DNA from: Salinimicrobium sp963739625
GTDB lineage: Bacteria > Bacteroidota > Bacteroidia > Flavobacteriales > Flavobacteriaceae
Reading direction: 5' to 3'
DNA length: 64,000 nucleotides
Assembly (NCBI GenBank): GCA_963739625.1
Contig: CAVUAU010000011.1
Location: 248,001-312,000 of the forward strand
The notes below the pieces were generated by a model. That model saw nothing but the letters and a program-made list of their open reading frames with translations. It had not been told where the DNA came from and ran no database searches. Numbering within the stretch: position 1 is the stretch's first letter; each line of letters begins with the position of its first letter. The translations under genes and the position numbers were made by a program. Shown piece by piece: positions 42,799 through 51,900 of this stretch.

Positions 42799-43432
42799 CA
42801 GCTGAAGAATTTCTAAGGCTCTTTGGGCAGTATAACGAGCAGGTATGGCCGGTGCAGTTTTTGCTGTACCTGCTGGCTATCCTCGTGGTAGGTCTTTTGC
42901 TGCTGAAGAAAGGAAAATTCAGGAAGGGTCATCAATTCCATTCTCGCCTATTTTCTGGCTGTGGATGGGAGTGGTGTACCACCTCATTTACTTTAGCAGC
43001 ATCAATCCTGCCGCCTACGGCTTTGGCGCTGCCTTTATCATACAGGGAGTTGTCTTTCTATGGGCCGGAAGTAAACTTCAATATAAGCTGAAACCGGGAG
43101 TCAGAATGTATGTCGGCCTGCTTTTCATCATATTTGCCCTGTTGGTCTACCCTTACCTGTCTTTTTATCACGGCCACGTTTTTCCCGAAACTCCCACTTT
43201 TGGGCTGCCTTGCCCTACGGTAATCTTCACCTTTGGCGTACTATTATTCCTAAAAGAGAAGCCCCGCTGGTACATTTACCTCATTCCTTTTTTGTGGTCT
43301 TTGCTCGGTTTTTCGGCCGCAGTACAACTCGGCATAAAAGAGGATTTTGGTCTTGTAATTGCTGGCATCAGCGGTACGCTCTTTTTACTCTTCGGAAGTT
43401 TTAAAAAAGATACTGCAATAGCATCAGCCTGA
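42789..43432 (+). pseudogene. DUF6064 membrane protein, two frameshifts
   Basis: The N-terminus (MPFSAEEFLRLFGQYNEQVWPVQ) matches DUF6064, a six-helix membrane family. Reading then passes through two more frames within 30 bases. Removing one G from GGG at 42926-42928 and the C at 42955 gives VINSILAYFWLWMGVVYHLIYFSSINPAAYGFGA in two family-typical blocks. The total of 644 bases equals 214 codons plus two, consistent with two insertions. The rest (about 70-214) is four further helices ending Ala-Ser-Ala. Function is unknown. Its end overlaps convergent DUF6544 by nine bases. Confidence 0.75.
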
Positions 43433-44512
43433 AACATTGTATTTTAGAGAGGTGATCTCCAGGTTAAGCCATTCAAAATCACCTTCAGGCAATTTCCAGG
43501 TGACCCGGCATTTGGACGGAACCATAACCCCATCAAAAATGGCATTTTCAAGAATGTCAATATGCCATTTCTCTGATTGTGAATCTTTTCCGGAGCCATA
43601 ATAGCGAAGAGCCTCAAAAGAGCGTAAGTCTCCTTCGGGTGAAAAATTGAAGCTGCCGTTCACTTCTTTGCCGTTCCAGCTGAATTGGGCTACTGCCGAA
43701 TTATTTCCTTCTTCCTTCCATTTCAAATATGGAGCTCGCGCAGCTATAGGAAACCAGCAGATCTCTCCCAGATAGCGCAACATGCTGCCTGTATCTACTT
43801 TTTCGTTCCCTTTTTCATGGGCCACAGGAAAAAGAGAAAGAGCTTTAATAAGCATTTCGCCGCGCCCGTTCCTTAACTTATCCCTTCCGGTTAGCTGCAG
43901 TCCCGGAAATGCCTGCACCTTTACCTGCCATACAAAAGCAGGAATATTCACCGAATAATGCTGCACAGCAGTAAATTTCATCCACTTCCCGCCGGGAGTC
44001 GTTCTCATTTTTCCCTGCTGCTCCAGCCTTAGTGTTCGAACGTCTGGACGGGCAGCAGCGCCCGATTTGTCCAGCCATTTTTGTACAATTTCCGGAAGGT
44101 CCCCGGTTTTTGTCATTTCCAATGCTGGAGCTGTCACGGCATCCTTCCGAAGAACAGCCACTTCTAAAGAAGCCATTTTTTGAAACCTGCCATGAGCGAT
44201 AACCGGAATGGCTACCGCAAAGATCAGCAGGTTGATTAGCGTGCCGTACTTCGCATCACTCCAGTTAAGGCCAATGAGCAGCTGAGACAGCAAGGCTCCT
44301 GTAACAGCAAGAACGGCCCACAGTCCATTTTGGAAGAGCAAAAGGAACAAAGCTGTTAGCAGTAGTAGCCCGTCCAACAACCAGAGTATACCTTCGGCCA
44401 TCCCTATATTCCTGCTTAGCTGTGGAATTAGCTGTGGCTGAAAGGCTTTTACACTTCCCATAAAGTGGAGTAGGGCGTGCAGCCCTAAAAGAATGGCGAA
44501 AATGACTTTCAT
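43424..44512 (-). CDS. DUF6544-like membrane protein
   Basis: 362 residues. Three or four N-terminal membrane helices (about 1-20, 45-65, 68-105) followed by a soluble domain (about 130-362) with ALEMTKTGDLPEIVQKWL, VQHYSVNIPAFVWQVKVQAFPGLQLTGRDKLRNGRGEM (two blocks), ICWFPIA and a C-terminal GVMVPSKCRVTWKLPEGDFEW. The soluble part matches DUF6544, whose role is unknown. It overlaps the end of the upstream Usp gene by four bases and so shares its FNR-type promoter. Confidence 0.78.
   Translation of the reverse strand: MKVIFAILLGLHALLHFMGSVKAFQPQLIPQLSRNIGMAEGILWLLDGLLLLTALFLLLFQNGLWAVLAVTGALLSQLLIGLNWSDAKYGTLINLLIFAVAIPVIAHGRFQKMASLEVAVLRKDAVTAPALEMTKTGDLPEIVQKWLDKSGAAARPDVRTLRLEQQGKMRTTPGGKWMKFTAVQHYSVNIPAFVWQVKVQAFPGLQLTGRDKLRNGRGEMLIKALSLFPVAHEKGNEKVDTGSMLRYLGEICWFPIAARAPYLKWKEEGNNSAVAQFSWNGKEVNGSFNFSPEGDLRSFEALRYYGSGKDSQSEKWHIDILENAIFDGVMVPSKCRVTWKLPEGDFEWLNLEITSLKYNVSG
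43536..43548. repeat. AAAATGNCATTTT palindrome, exact copy 7 (coding)
   Basis: Exact copy inside the DUF6544 gene, read as Glu-Asn-Ala-Ile-Phe-Asp. Confidence 0.85.
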
Positions 44513-45402
44513 AGCAGCTGTGCTTTTTTTCTCCTCCTTCTTCGAGGAACCTGCTGTTCTTCTTCCTCGGCTTCGTGCAGCACCAGGAGCGGAACTTTTG
44601 TGGAATAGATAATTTTTGAGAGTCGGGAGCCGAAGACCCTTTCAAGAAAATCCTCCTTTTTTACCGGCAGCACATGGAAGTCAATTTTATTGGTTTCAAC
44701 AAAGGTAGTAATGGCTTGATGTGCCGGCACTCCACTCACGTAATGATATTTTGGATTGTAGATCTCAAAGAGCTTTTTGAGGGTTGATTCATGAGCAGCC
44801 TCCTCTTTGAGATCGGGATCCCGGGAAGTGATCTTTAGAATATCAAGAGAAAATGATTGGTTCCCTACCAATTTCTGAAGTGTTTCAAAACTCACCTGTT
44901 CAGGGTTATTTTCCATGTCGAGGCTTAACAGCAAATTTTTTGGCTTCTGGCATTTTTTACCGTCGGGAATGACCAGCAGCGGTGCGTTGACCTTTCTAAT
45001 TACCCTTAGCGTATGACTGCCAAAAAGATGCTCGGCCAGGTTTGATGTGCCGTCTGTTCCCATGACAATGAGGTCTATATGATGTGATTCAACAAGTTGA
45101 TTGATGGCATCAGTGAAGATGTTGTAGCTGTTGATACCTTCAAAATCGAAATCCTCTCCCGGGAAATTTCTTTCAAGGTTAGTGATCAACTTATTCAGCC
45201 TGGCTTCATTCTCCTGTAAAAGACATTCATAAATAGATTCATCGCTGCAGGAGAGCATAAGATCGCCACTGGTATATTTCCAGGCCTTGTAGATGGTCAA
45301 AAAGTGAAAGGTACAGGTGGTTCCCTGCATCAATCGCAGTGCATAAAAAACGGCATTTATGGAGCTCTGCGAAAAATCTGTTGGCAACAGGATATTTCTC
45401 AT
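44509..45402 (-). CDS. Universal stress protein, double-domain (Usp 5)
   Basis: 297 residues. Domain 1 starts ILLPTDFSQSSINAV and has the ATP loop VMGTDGTSNLAEHLFGSHT. Domain 2 restarts at NLLLSLDMENNPEQV and lacks the loop. The C-terminus is a basic run (Arg-Arg-Arg-Arg-Lys-Lys) absent from the other four. It is first in an operon with the DUF6544 gene (four-base ATGA overlap). Confidence 0.92.
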   Translation of the reverse strand: MRNILLPTDFSQSSINAVFYALRLMQGTTCTFHFLTIYKAWKYTSGDLMLSCSDESIYECLLQENEARLNKLITNLERNFPGEDFDFEGINSYNIFTDAINQLVESHHIDLIVMGTDGTSNLAEHLFGSHTLRVIRKVNAPLLVIPDGKKCQKPKNLLLSLDMENNPEQVSFETLQKLVGNQSFSLDILKITSRDPDLKEEAAHESTLKKLFEIYNPKYHYVSGVPAHQAITTFVETNKIDFHVLPVKKEDFLERVFGSRLSKIIYSTKVPLLVLHEAEEEEQQVPRRRRRKKAQLL

Positions 45403-45424
45403 GGCACCTCTTGTTGAGTTTGCC

Positions 45425-45467
45425 TTAAGTTAGGTAAAAAAGCCATCAGGAACCATGACCAATGTCA
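45425..45467 (-). promoter_or_regulatory. FNR-type box and -7 element, Usp 5
   Basis: Box TGACCAATGTCA at 45456-45467; octamer TAACTTAA at 45425-45432, centre distance exactly 33. Confidence 0.72.
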
Positions 45468-45484
45468 TTTTTGGACCTGTTTTT

Positions 45485-46057
45485 CTACAAATTTGGCTTC
45501 AAAAGTTCTCGTGTCTCCCCGGCCTTCATGTTCTCCAGCAGTTCGTTTCCAATCCTTACCCGAACAAGCCTTAGAGTTGGAAATCCAACAGCTGCAGTCA
45601 TCTTTTTTACCTGGCGAAACTTACCTTCAGTAAGGGTGATGGAGATCCAGCTGGTGGGACCATGACGTTCATCTCTTATCTTTTTAGCGCGTTCGGGAAA
45701 GAGAGGAATGTGGTTCAATAGTGAAGCTTCGCAGGGGTCGGTGAGATATTTTTGCCCGTTGATTCCAATCTCCACGCCCTTTTGCAACTGTGCAACTGCT
45801 GCTTCATCGATCAAGCCATCTACCTGTGCGTAATATTCCTTTTCAATTCCGCTGCCTGTAATTTTGGCACTCAACTTGCCATTGGTCGTAAGAATTAGCA
45901 AGCCTTCACTATCCTGATCGAGCCTACCCGCAGCCATGGTGCCCTCAGGAAAATCAAATAACTCTCCCAGCATTTTTTTGTTTCTTCGGGTATGCTGATT
46001 GGTAATAAACTGGCTGAGGTATCCATAGGGTTTGTAGATCTTGAAGTGCCGGTGCAT
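45485..46057 (-). CDS. rluE: RluE/RsuA-family rRNA pseudouridine synthase
   Basis: 190 residues from the ATG at 46057 (MHRHFKIYKPYGYLSQF); an ATG six codons upstream is possible. The catalytic motif is AAGRLDQDSEGLLILTTNG with the active Asp, followed by KEYYAQVDG, a C-terminal SWISITLTEGKFRQVKKM and the LVRVRIGNELL strand. There is no S4 domain, as in RluE, which modifies U2457 of 23S rRNA. The exact target is inferred from length and wording. Confidence 0.88.
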   Translation of the reverse strand: MHRHFKIYKPYGYLSQFITNQHTRRNKKMLGELFDFPEGTMAAGRLDQDSEGLLILTTNGKLSAKITGSGIEKEYYAQVDGLIDEAAVAQLQKGVEIGINGQKYLTDPCEASLLNHIPLFPERAKKIRDERHGPTSWISITLTEGKFRQVKKMTAAVGFPTLRLVRVRIGNELLENMKAGETRELLKPNL

Positions 46058-46173
46058 ATGCCAGTTTTTTTGCAAAAATACAGAAAAATGAGGTTGGAGA
46101 AAAAAGAGGAAAACTTTTCGAATTCTGTCTGTTGTCGATAAAATTTAACACAATATCGTTGAAATTACCTCAA

Positions 46174-46193
46174 AATACCCAGAAGTGGGTATT
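46174..46193. other. Inverted repeat upstream of rluE
   Basis: Arms AATACCCA and TGGGTATT around GAAG, 117 bases before the rluE start. It could be an operator or an RNA hairpin; no partner is evident. The rest of 46058-46330 holds only the terminator at 46285. Confidence 0.35.
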
Positions 46194-46284
46194 GTTTCGA
46201 GCCTCTTCTTCCCCTATTTTTACTACATGAAATTGGCCAGGAAACGGAATTCTTTTTGATATTCCGGACCTTTGTCCAACGGAC

Positions 46285-46317
46285 TAAAAAATCGGGGGTG
46301 TAGGGGCCCCGATTTTT
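46285..46317. terminator. Terminator after the LuxR-type gene
   Basis: Arms AAAAAATCGGGG and CCCCGATTTTTT around a nine-base loop. It works in either direction. Confidence 0.82.
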
Positions 46318-46330
46318 TTTTGCCTTCTAA

Positions 46331-47068
46331 TCAAATAAGATCAAAAGCGTGGGCGTACTCGGTAAATTCGTAAGGATTATTGATCTTCAGCTTCTTTTTA
46401 ATGTTCTTCCTGTGCGTATTGACCGTTTCTACAGAGATATTGAGTTCCCGGGCAATTTCCACAGAACTTTTACCCATGGCTACAAGCCGTAGTACTTCTT
46501 TGGCGCGGTTTCCCAGGCTAAGGAATTTTTGCAGGTTCTTTTTAAAAAACAAATTTTCTGCCAGCAGGCGTTCAGCTTTGTTGGGGATGTGCTTCATCTG
46601 GTCCATGGGAAAAGCTGTGGTGATGAGGTGCGTTGGATTCCCGGCCTCGTCCTGGTGAAAAATACAAATGGAGGCTACGTGCCACACCCATTCTTCGCGA
46701 TCGTGAAATTTCACCTGTTGAAAGAAAGTAAAAGTCTCTTCAGGATCCTTGTTCTTCATCATCGCCTGGAGCCTCGAGCGTATCCCCTCCATGTCTTCAT
46801 TGTTGAAGAAGCGATCGTGGAATTTGCTGCCCATCTGCCTGAGTTGAGCTGTATTCACCCCTAATTGTTTCAATCCTTTAGAGGTCATAAAAACGGTTTT
46901 GAACTCCTCAATGCCGTTGATCAACTCGTGAATTACAACCACTCCGGGAATCAATTCGGCACAGGTTGAAAACCTTGCTATTTTCTCTTCAATAGTTATT
47001 TCCTGTCCCCGTGGAGCTGTTTTCTCCTGGTCCATAAGCGAAAATTGTGGAGTGGAAAAAGAGAACAT
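46331..47068 (-). CDS. LuxR-type regulator with a PAS-like sensor half
   Basis: 245 residues. The N-terminal 160 residues look like a PAS fold (GVVVIHELINGIEEFKTVFMTSKGLKQLG then EEWVWHVASICIFHQDEAGNPTHLI in two blocks). The C-terminal GerE helix-turn-helix is SLGNRAKEVLRLVAMGKSS and IARELNISVETVNTHRKNI. There is no receiver domain. It probably senses a small ligand or redox state and controls transcription; targets are unknown. It is a single gene. Confidence 0.88.
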   Translation of the reverse strand: MFSFSTPQFSLMDQEKTAPRGQEITIEEKIARFSTCAELIPGVVVIHELINGIEEFKTVFMTSKGLKQLGVNTAQLRQMGSKFHDRFFNNEDMEGIRSRLQAMMKNKDPEETFTFFQQVKFHDREEWVWHVASICIFHQDEAGNPTHLITTAFPMDQMKHIPNKAERLLAENLFFKKNLQKFLSLGNRAKEVLRLVAMGKSSVEIARELNISVETVNTHRKNIKKKLKINNPYEFTEYAHAFDLI

Positions 47069-47169
47069 TCCAATCCGAAGTTCTTTGGGTTCAATTTAAC
47101 ATTTAGGATTTGGAAAAGCTAATGAATGGAAGGAAAATAGGCTGTTGCGTTTACAAATAGAAGAAGATT

Positions 47170-48105
47170 TTAATTATAAGCCGGTTTGTATTGAAATTGC
47201 TCACGATAGAAAGCCACCGGTGGAATGTCTCCAAAGATACGACGGCTCAATTCCACAAGCTCTTCATCAAAGAGGTCCCAGAAATGTTCACTTTCTGAAT
47301 AATTTTCCCAGCGCGAATGCAATTTCATGGTAGAAGCCTTTCCCGAATGTTCAATGCCGTCAAAGGAGCTGCCGCCCGCCACCCCGGCAACCTCTTCAAA
47401 ACCGTTGTCAGAAAAGGGGATTTCCAGTTCTGTTGCAATACTGCGCCGGTAATCTCTCGAGGAAGCCCAGCGATTGTAATTAATAGTTAGCTTATTTTTT
47501 AAAAAATCTTTCTCTCCTAAAAAAGCCTTCGCGTGTTGTTTGTAAATTCGTCTCAGAGTATGAATGGAGATTGGTCTGGCCCCGTGATGAGTATGCTGCC
47601 CTGTGATCAATCCTGCCTTTATGCGGCTGGCGAAAAGATTAAAGGGATCGCGAAGAATGAGTACGTCATTGAACTTTTCACTTGCTCCCACCCAGGAGTC
47701 ATGATTGTTCCTGAAAGTCTTGTGATGTAAAGGGCCAAGAAAACAGTCTTCATGGCTGTATAAAAGATGCTCTTTTTTTACAAATTCACCTTTTCTATGT
47801 TCCTGCAAATCGAACTGCTCAAGGTTAGTCTCAAAAACTTCCCCTTTATCGTTTAGAGGGCGGGCTGTGGAGAAGGGATTGTGTTTGGGTTCTGTGCAGT
47901 TTAAGAAGCAGTAGCTGCCATGAAGCTGTTTGATCACCCAGTTGATGATGGCGTGGTTTCCGCTTCTTGATAATCCTGTAAATCTTAGCTCCCTTTTTTG
48001 TACAATTTTTGTGCTCTTCAATCTGCTTTTTTTCTGAATTTCATTAAAATCCAAAAATGAGGGAAATTTGACTTTTTTGAAAGGAAATTGGAGGTAAATT
48101 TCCAA
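47170..48105 (-). CDS. Sulfotransferase-like protein
   Basis: 311 residues. A P-loop-like GLSRSGNHAIINWVI (about 44-58) matches the 5'-phosphosulfate-binding loop, and VLILRDPFNLFASRI (about 150-164) matches the 3'-phosphate-binding segment with Arg and Ser. These two motifs define PAPS-dependent sulfotransferases. The acceptor is unknown, and no PAPS synthesis genes are near. It is a single gene with no obvious promoter or terminator. Transfer from elsewhere is possible but base composition looks ordinary. Confidence 0.7.
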   Translation of the reverse strand: MEIYLQFPFKKVKFPSFLDFNEIQKKSRLKSTKIVQKRELRFTGLSRSGNHAIINWVIKQLHGSYCFLNCTEPKHNPFSTARPLNDKGEVFETNLEQFDLQEHRKGEFVKKEHLLYSHEDCFLGPLHHKTFRNNHDSWVGASEKFNDVLILRDPFNLFASRIKAGLITGQHTHHGARPISIHTLRRIYKQHAKAFLGEKDFLKNKLTINYNRWASSRDYRRSIATELEIPFSDNGFEEVAGVAGGSSFDGIEHSGKASTMKLHSRWENYSESEHFWDLFDEELVELSRRIFGDIPPVAFYREQFQYKPAYN

Positions 48106-48184
48106 GATTTAACAGAATTCAATTCCTTCGGAAGCCGCTCCACTTCTGGTATGACAGCAGCAGAGCGGCAAATAATTTCGGTTG

Positions 48185-48868
48185 TTAAGCCTCCAGAAGT
48201 TTGATCAATTCCCGGGCAGCTTTTTCAGCAGAAACCGGGTTTTGACCGGTGACCAGTTTTCCGTCAACTTTTACCTCTCTCATAAAGGGAATTGTTGCCG
48301 AATGATATTTAGCTCCCAGGGTTTTTAGACGATCTTCCAGGCTAAACGGGATGTGATCGCGAAGGCCTACCAGTTTCTCTTCGGTATTAGAAAAGGCGGT
48401 GACATTCCTTCCCTGCAGCAGTTCGGGTTCTTCTATCGCGGCGCTCAGGAGGGCAGCGGGACCGTGGCAAATCGCGGCAATGGGTTTGTCCTGCCGGTAG
48501 AAATCCACCACCAGTTTCGCTGTAGCTTCATCTGTAGCCAGATCTCCCATTGGGCCATGTCCCCCCGGAAAAAAAACTGCAGCAAAATCATCGGCCGAGA
48601 CCTCGCTAACTTTTCGTGTGAATTCAAAATCCTTTTGCGCCTTTTCATCTTTTTCAAAGCGGCGGTTAGAAGTGGTGAGATTTTCGGTCAGCTTGCTGCG
48701 CGGATCTATGGGAGGCCGGCCTCCCTGCGGGCTGGCGAGTACGATCTCATAGCCTTTGTCCTTGAACTCGAAATAAGGATCTGTGAATTCCCCCAGCCAT
48801 ACGCCGGTTGTTGAGTCTGTATCTTTTAACTCACTGTTGGAGGTGAGCACCATCAGGATTCTTTTCAT
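48185..48868 (-). CDS. DJ-1/PfpI family protein (Hsp31-like)
   Basis: 227 residues with the class I amidotransferase-like fold: ILMVLTSNSELK at the start, WLGEFTDPYFEF, VFFPGGHGPMGDL, and the nucleophile elbow AAICHGPAALLSA with Cys and His. The family includes Hsp31-like glyoxalases and chaperones that detoxify methylglyoxal. The exact activity is uncertain. It is a single gene. Confidence 0.9.
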   Translation of the reverse strand: MKRILMVLTSNSELKDTDSTTGVWLGEFTDPYFEFKDKGYEIVLASPQGGRPPIDPRSKLTENLTTSNRRFEKDEKAQKDFEFTRKVSEVSADDFAAVFFPGGHGPMGDLATDEATAKLVVDFYRQDKPIAAICHGPAALLSAAIEEPELLQGRNVTAFSNTEEKLVGLRDHIPFSLEDRLKTLGAKYHSATIPFMREVKVDGKLVTGQNPVSAEKAARELIKLLEA

Positions 48869-48959
48869 AGCTGTCGTTTTTTTTAATTTACTTCATGTTA
48901 CGTAAAGCCAAAAAATCCTGCAAATTTTTATCTTTTAATTAATAGAAAGTGGAACTTCA

Positions 48960-48972
48960 AAAATGGCATTTT
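48960..48972. repeat. AAAATGNCATTTT palindrome, exact copy 8 (intergenic)
   Basis: Exact copy seven bases beyond the sbcC stop codon. Confidence 0.85.
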
Positions 48973-48978
48973 TGATGC

Positions 48979-51900
48979 CTATGATTTTAGTTCCAGGGAG
49001 CTGTAACCCTGTCCATTCCTTTTAAGCTGAATTTGCGTCGCGATCCTTTCCTTAAGCGAATCCACGTGACTAATGATGCCAATGGTTTTAGAAGATTCGG
49101 CCTGAAGGCGCTCAAGAGTGTCCAGCGTTTGATCGAGCGTCTCAGGGTCAAGGGTACCAAAACCTTCATCAATGAAGAGAGAGTTGATCTCCACGTTTTT
49201 CGAAGCCAGATCAGACAGGGCAAGAGCCATGGAAAGGCTTAAAATAAAGGTTTCCCCGCCCGAGAGTGTTTTTACAGATCTTCGCTGCCCGCCCATGTGT
49301 TCGTCAATAGCTACTAGGCCGTCATCTTCAGTTTCTGAAGGTTTGTCAATGCGGTAACGGTCACTTAGGCCGCCGAGTCTTTTATTTGCCAGTTGAAGCA
49401 GTTGGGTAAGACTGAGATCTTGTGCAAAGTCATTGAATTTTTTCCCGGTCGCATCACCAATGAGCTGGTTGAGCAGTTCCCAGCGTCTTATTTTCTGCTT
49501 TTTCTCGACCAGGCCGGCCTCGATTTTTTCGATTTTTTCAAGAATATCGCGATGATTCTTTAGCTTTCTTCTTAGTTCCTCGCAAGCCTGTTGCATTACT
49601 TGTAAGTTCTCCTGCCTGTCTTGTAGCGCCTGTGTGATCTCTTCTGCAGGTTGTTCCACGTCCTTTTCCTGCAGCTTTTGCAGCTCGAGGTTTAAGGTTT
49701 TTATGGCTACCCCGGTTTTAGTGGTTTCATTACAAAGTTCTTCTTTCTTTTTCCTCAATTCAGCTGCTTTTTGCTCGGGTAACAGTCGTGCGAGGGCTTC
49801 AGATATTTCACTGCAGCCTTCGTTCTTCACCTTCGGAAAAAGCTCTTTTTCGAGCGCTTCCAGTCTTTCATTTCTCAATTGCAGCTTAGCCTCCTGCTCC
49901 TTAAGGACTTGGGCCAGGGTGGCTTTTTGGTGCTGCAGCGAATTCCACTTTTTTTGCAACTCATGGCAATCGTTGTGGATATCTTCCCCCACATACAGGC
50001 CATCCAGCTGTTCTTTAAGCTGAAGGCCTTCTGCCATGACATTTTTGAGGCTTTCTATTAAAGGCAATCCCGCAGAGATCGCTTTTAACTTCCGGCTTTC
50101 CTGTTCATGACGTTCCAGGGCTTGCAGTTGACGGTCAAGACCTGTGCAATGTTGGCTCCAGTCAAAACTTCTGTCGAAGGTCCCAAAAGCAGCTTCAAAA
50201 TCCTTTTTTTGAGCCTGCAGTTGATTTTCTTTTTTGACAAGGTTGAGCTGCAACTGCTGCAGTAGGTGCTCATAATGCTGCAGGCTTGTTTCGGCTTTGG
50301 TAACCTGCTGCTGCTTTTCAGAAAGTGCGGTTTCGGTCGTTTTTATTTCCTCCTGCAGGCCGTCTTCCTGTGCCGGCAGGTCATTGGCATAAGGATGTTC
50401 CACAGCGCCACAAAGGGGGCAGGGTTGCCCGTCCTGCAGCTGGTGCCGGTGATCTTCGAGCGCCTTCAGTAAATTTTCGTTTTCTTTCTTTAGTTGTAGC
50501 TTTTCCAGCCGTTCTCTTAATGTTTGGACGTTGGACCTGCCCAGCGTGACTTGCTTTGGCAATGCGTCAAGCTGCGGGGCAATAGCTTCCTTTTCTTTCC
50601 CCAGTTTCTCAATTTCTTCGGAAAGTGTCTCAAGGCTTATTGCTTTCCTTTCTGCTGTTCTTGCCAGCTCCAGTTCCTTCCGAAGTCTTTGTTTTTCTGA
50701 AACAGTATTTTCAAGATCAACGCCGGGAAGTTGAACGATGATCTCTTCAAGCTGTTGTTGAGAAAGCGACCTCATTTCCAGCAGTTTCTGTCCTGCCAGT
50801 TCCAGGTTGCCGTTTAGCTGAAATGGCACCTCTCTTATTTCTGTATCAAATTGCCTTTTTAGAGACTTGTAAGTTGAGCCCTTTTCCTCTCGTTGCTGCT
50901 GTAGTTTTCTTACGCGGGTGGAAAACTCCTGTAGCTGCTGTTCTACGATGGCGGGTTTGGCTTCGGCCCCGGTAAAAGTTGTAATCCCCTCAAGAGAAGC
51001 ATTGATCTCTTCAAGGTTGGCGCTTGATCTCTTGAGATTCTGGTCAATCTCGGCTCTCAACTCCCCACAATCGAGGTTGAGCTGCTTCCAGCTGTTCAAC
51101 TCCTCGCCAAAAAGCCTGATCTTTTCATGGTTCTGAAGCTGCTGCCCATTCTCATTCTCAAATTGTTGAAGGGCATTATCGGCTTCGGATTTTTTCCTGC
51201 GGTGACTTTCAATTTGTGCAATCTGTGCCTTGACCTGCTCCTTAAGCTGCAGGTTTTGCTTTAGCTGCTCGATCTCTTTTTCAAGAGGAGCACACTTTTT
51301 TGTTTTTTCAGAAAGTTCTTCAGAAAAGCTTTTTTGATCTTCTTTCTCCAGTAAATTCCTTTTGTGCAGCTCGATCTCCTGCTGCTCTTTTTCGATCTCT
51401 GCACTTACCTCTTTTTTCTTTGAATAGGCTTTGATCCCCAATTGCCGGTAAATGCCGGTGCCCGTGATCTTCTCCAGCAATTCCCCGCGTTCATCTTTCT
51501 TGGCCCGCAGTAATTGAGCGAACTCTCCCTGGGCAAGTAGCACGGCCTTGATGAATTGGTCATAAGAAAGACCTATTAATTCTTCATTTTTGGAAGGAAT
51601 ATCAGATTTTTTGAGGTCCAGTGCCTTTTCTGTGGCCAGATCAAAAAGCTGCATCTCATAATCGCGAAGGTTGTTATTCCTGTTTGTTGAAATACTCCAT
51701 TGAGAACAGTAAGTTCCCCTCTTACTGTTGTAGGTAACTGCGGCAAAAGCCTCTTTTTGGTTCCTTGTAAGGATAGCGCCTTTATTGATGATCTCGTTCC
51801 TGCTAATCTTGCCTAAACGAGGCACCTGATTAAACAGTGCAAGGCAGATTACGTCGAGCAAAGTACTTTTTCCACTACCGGTGGGGCCGGTGATGGCAAA

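Noticed and set aside
46200..46320. A possible plus-strand small RNA with a ten-codon frame before the 46285 terminator
   Set aside because: No properly spaced TTG and TAnnTTTG pair was found; the terminator is explained by the LuxR-type gene.
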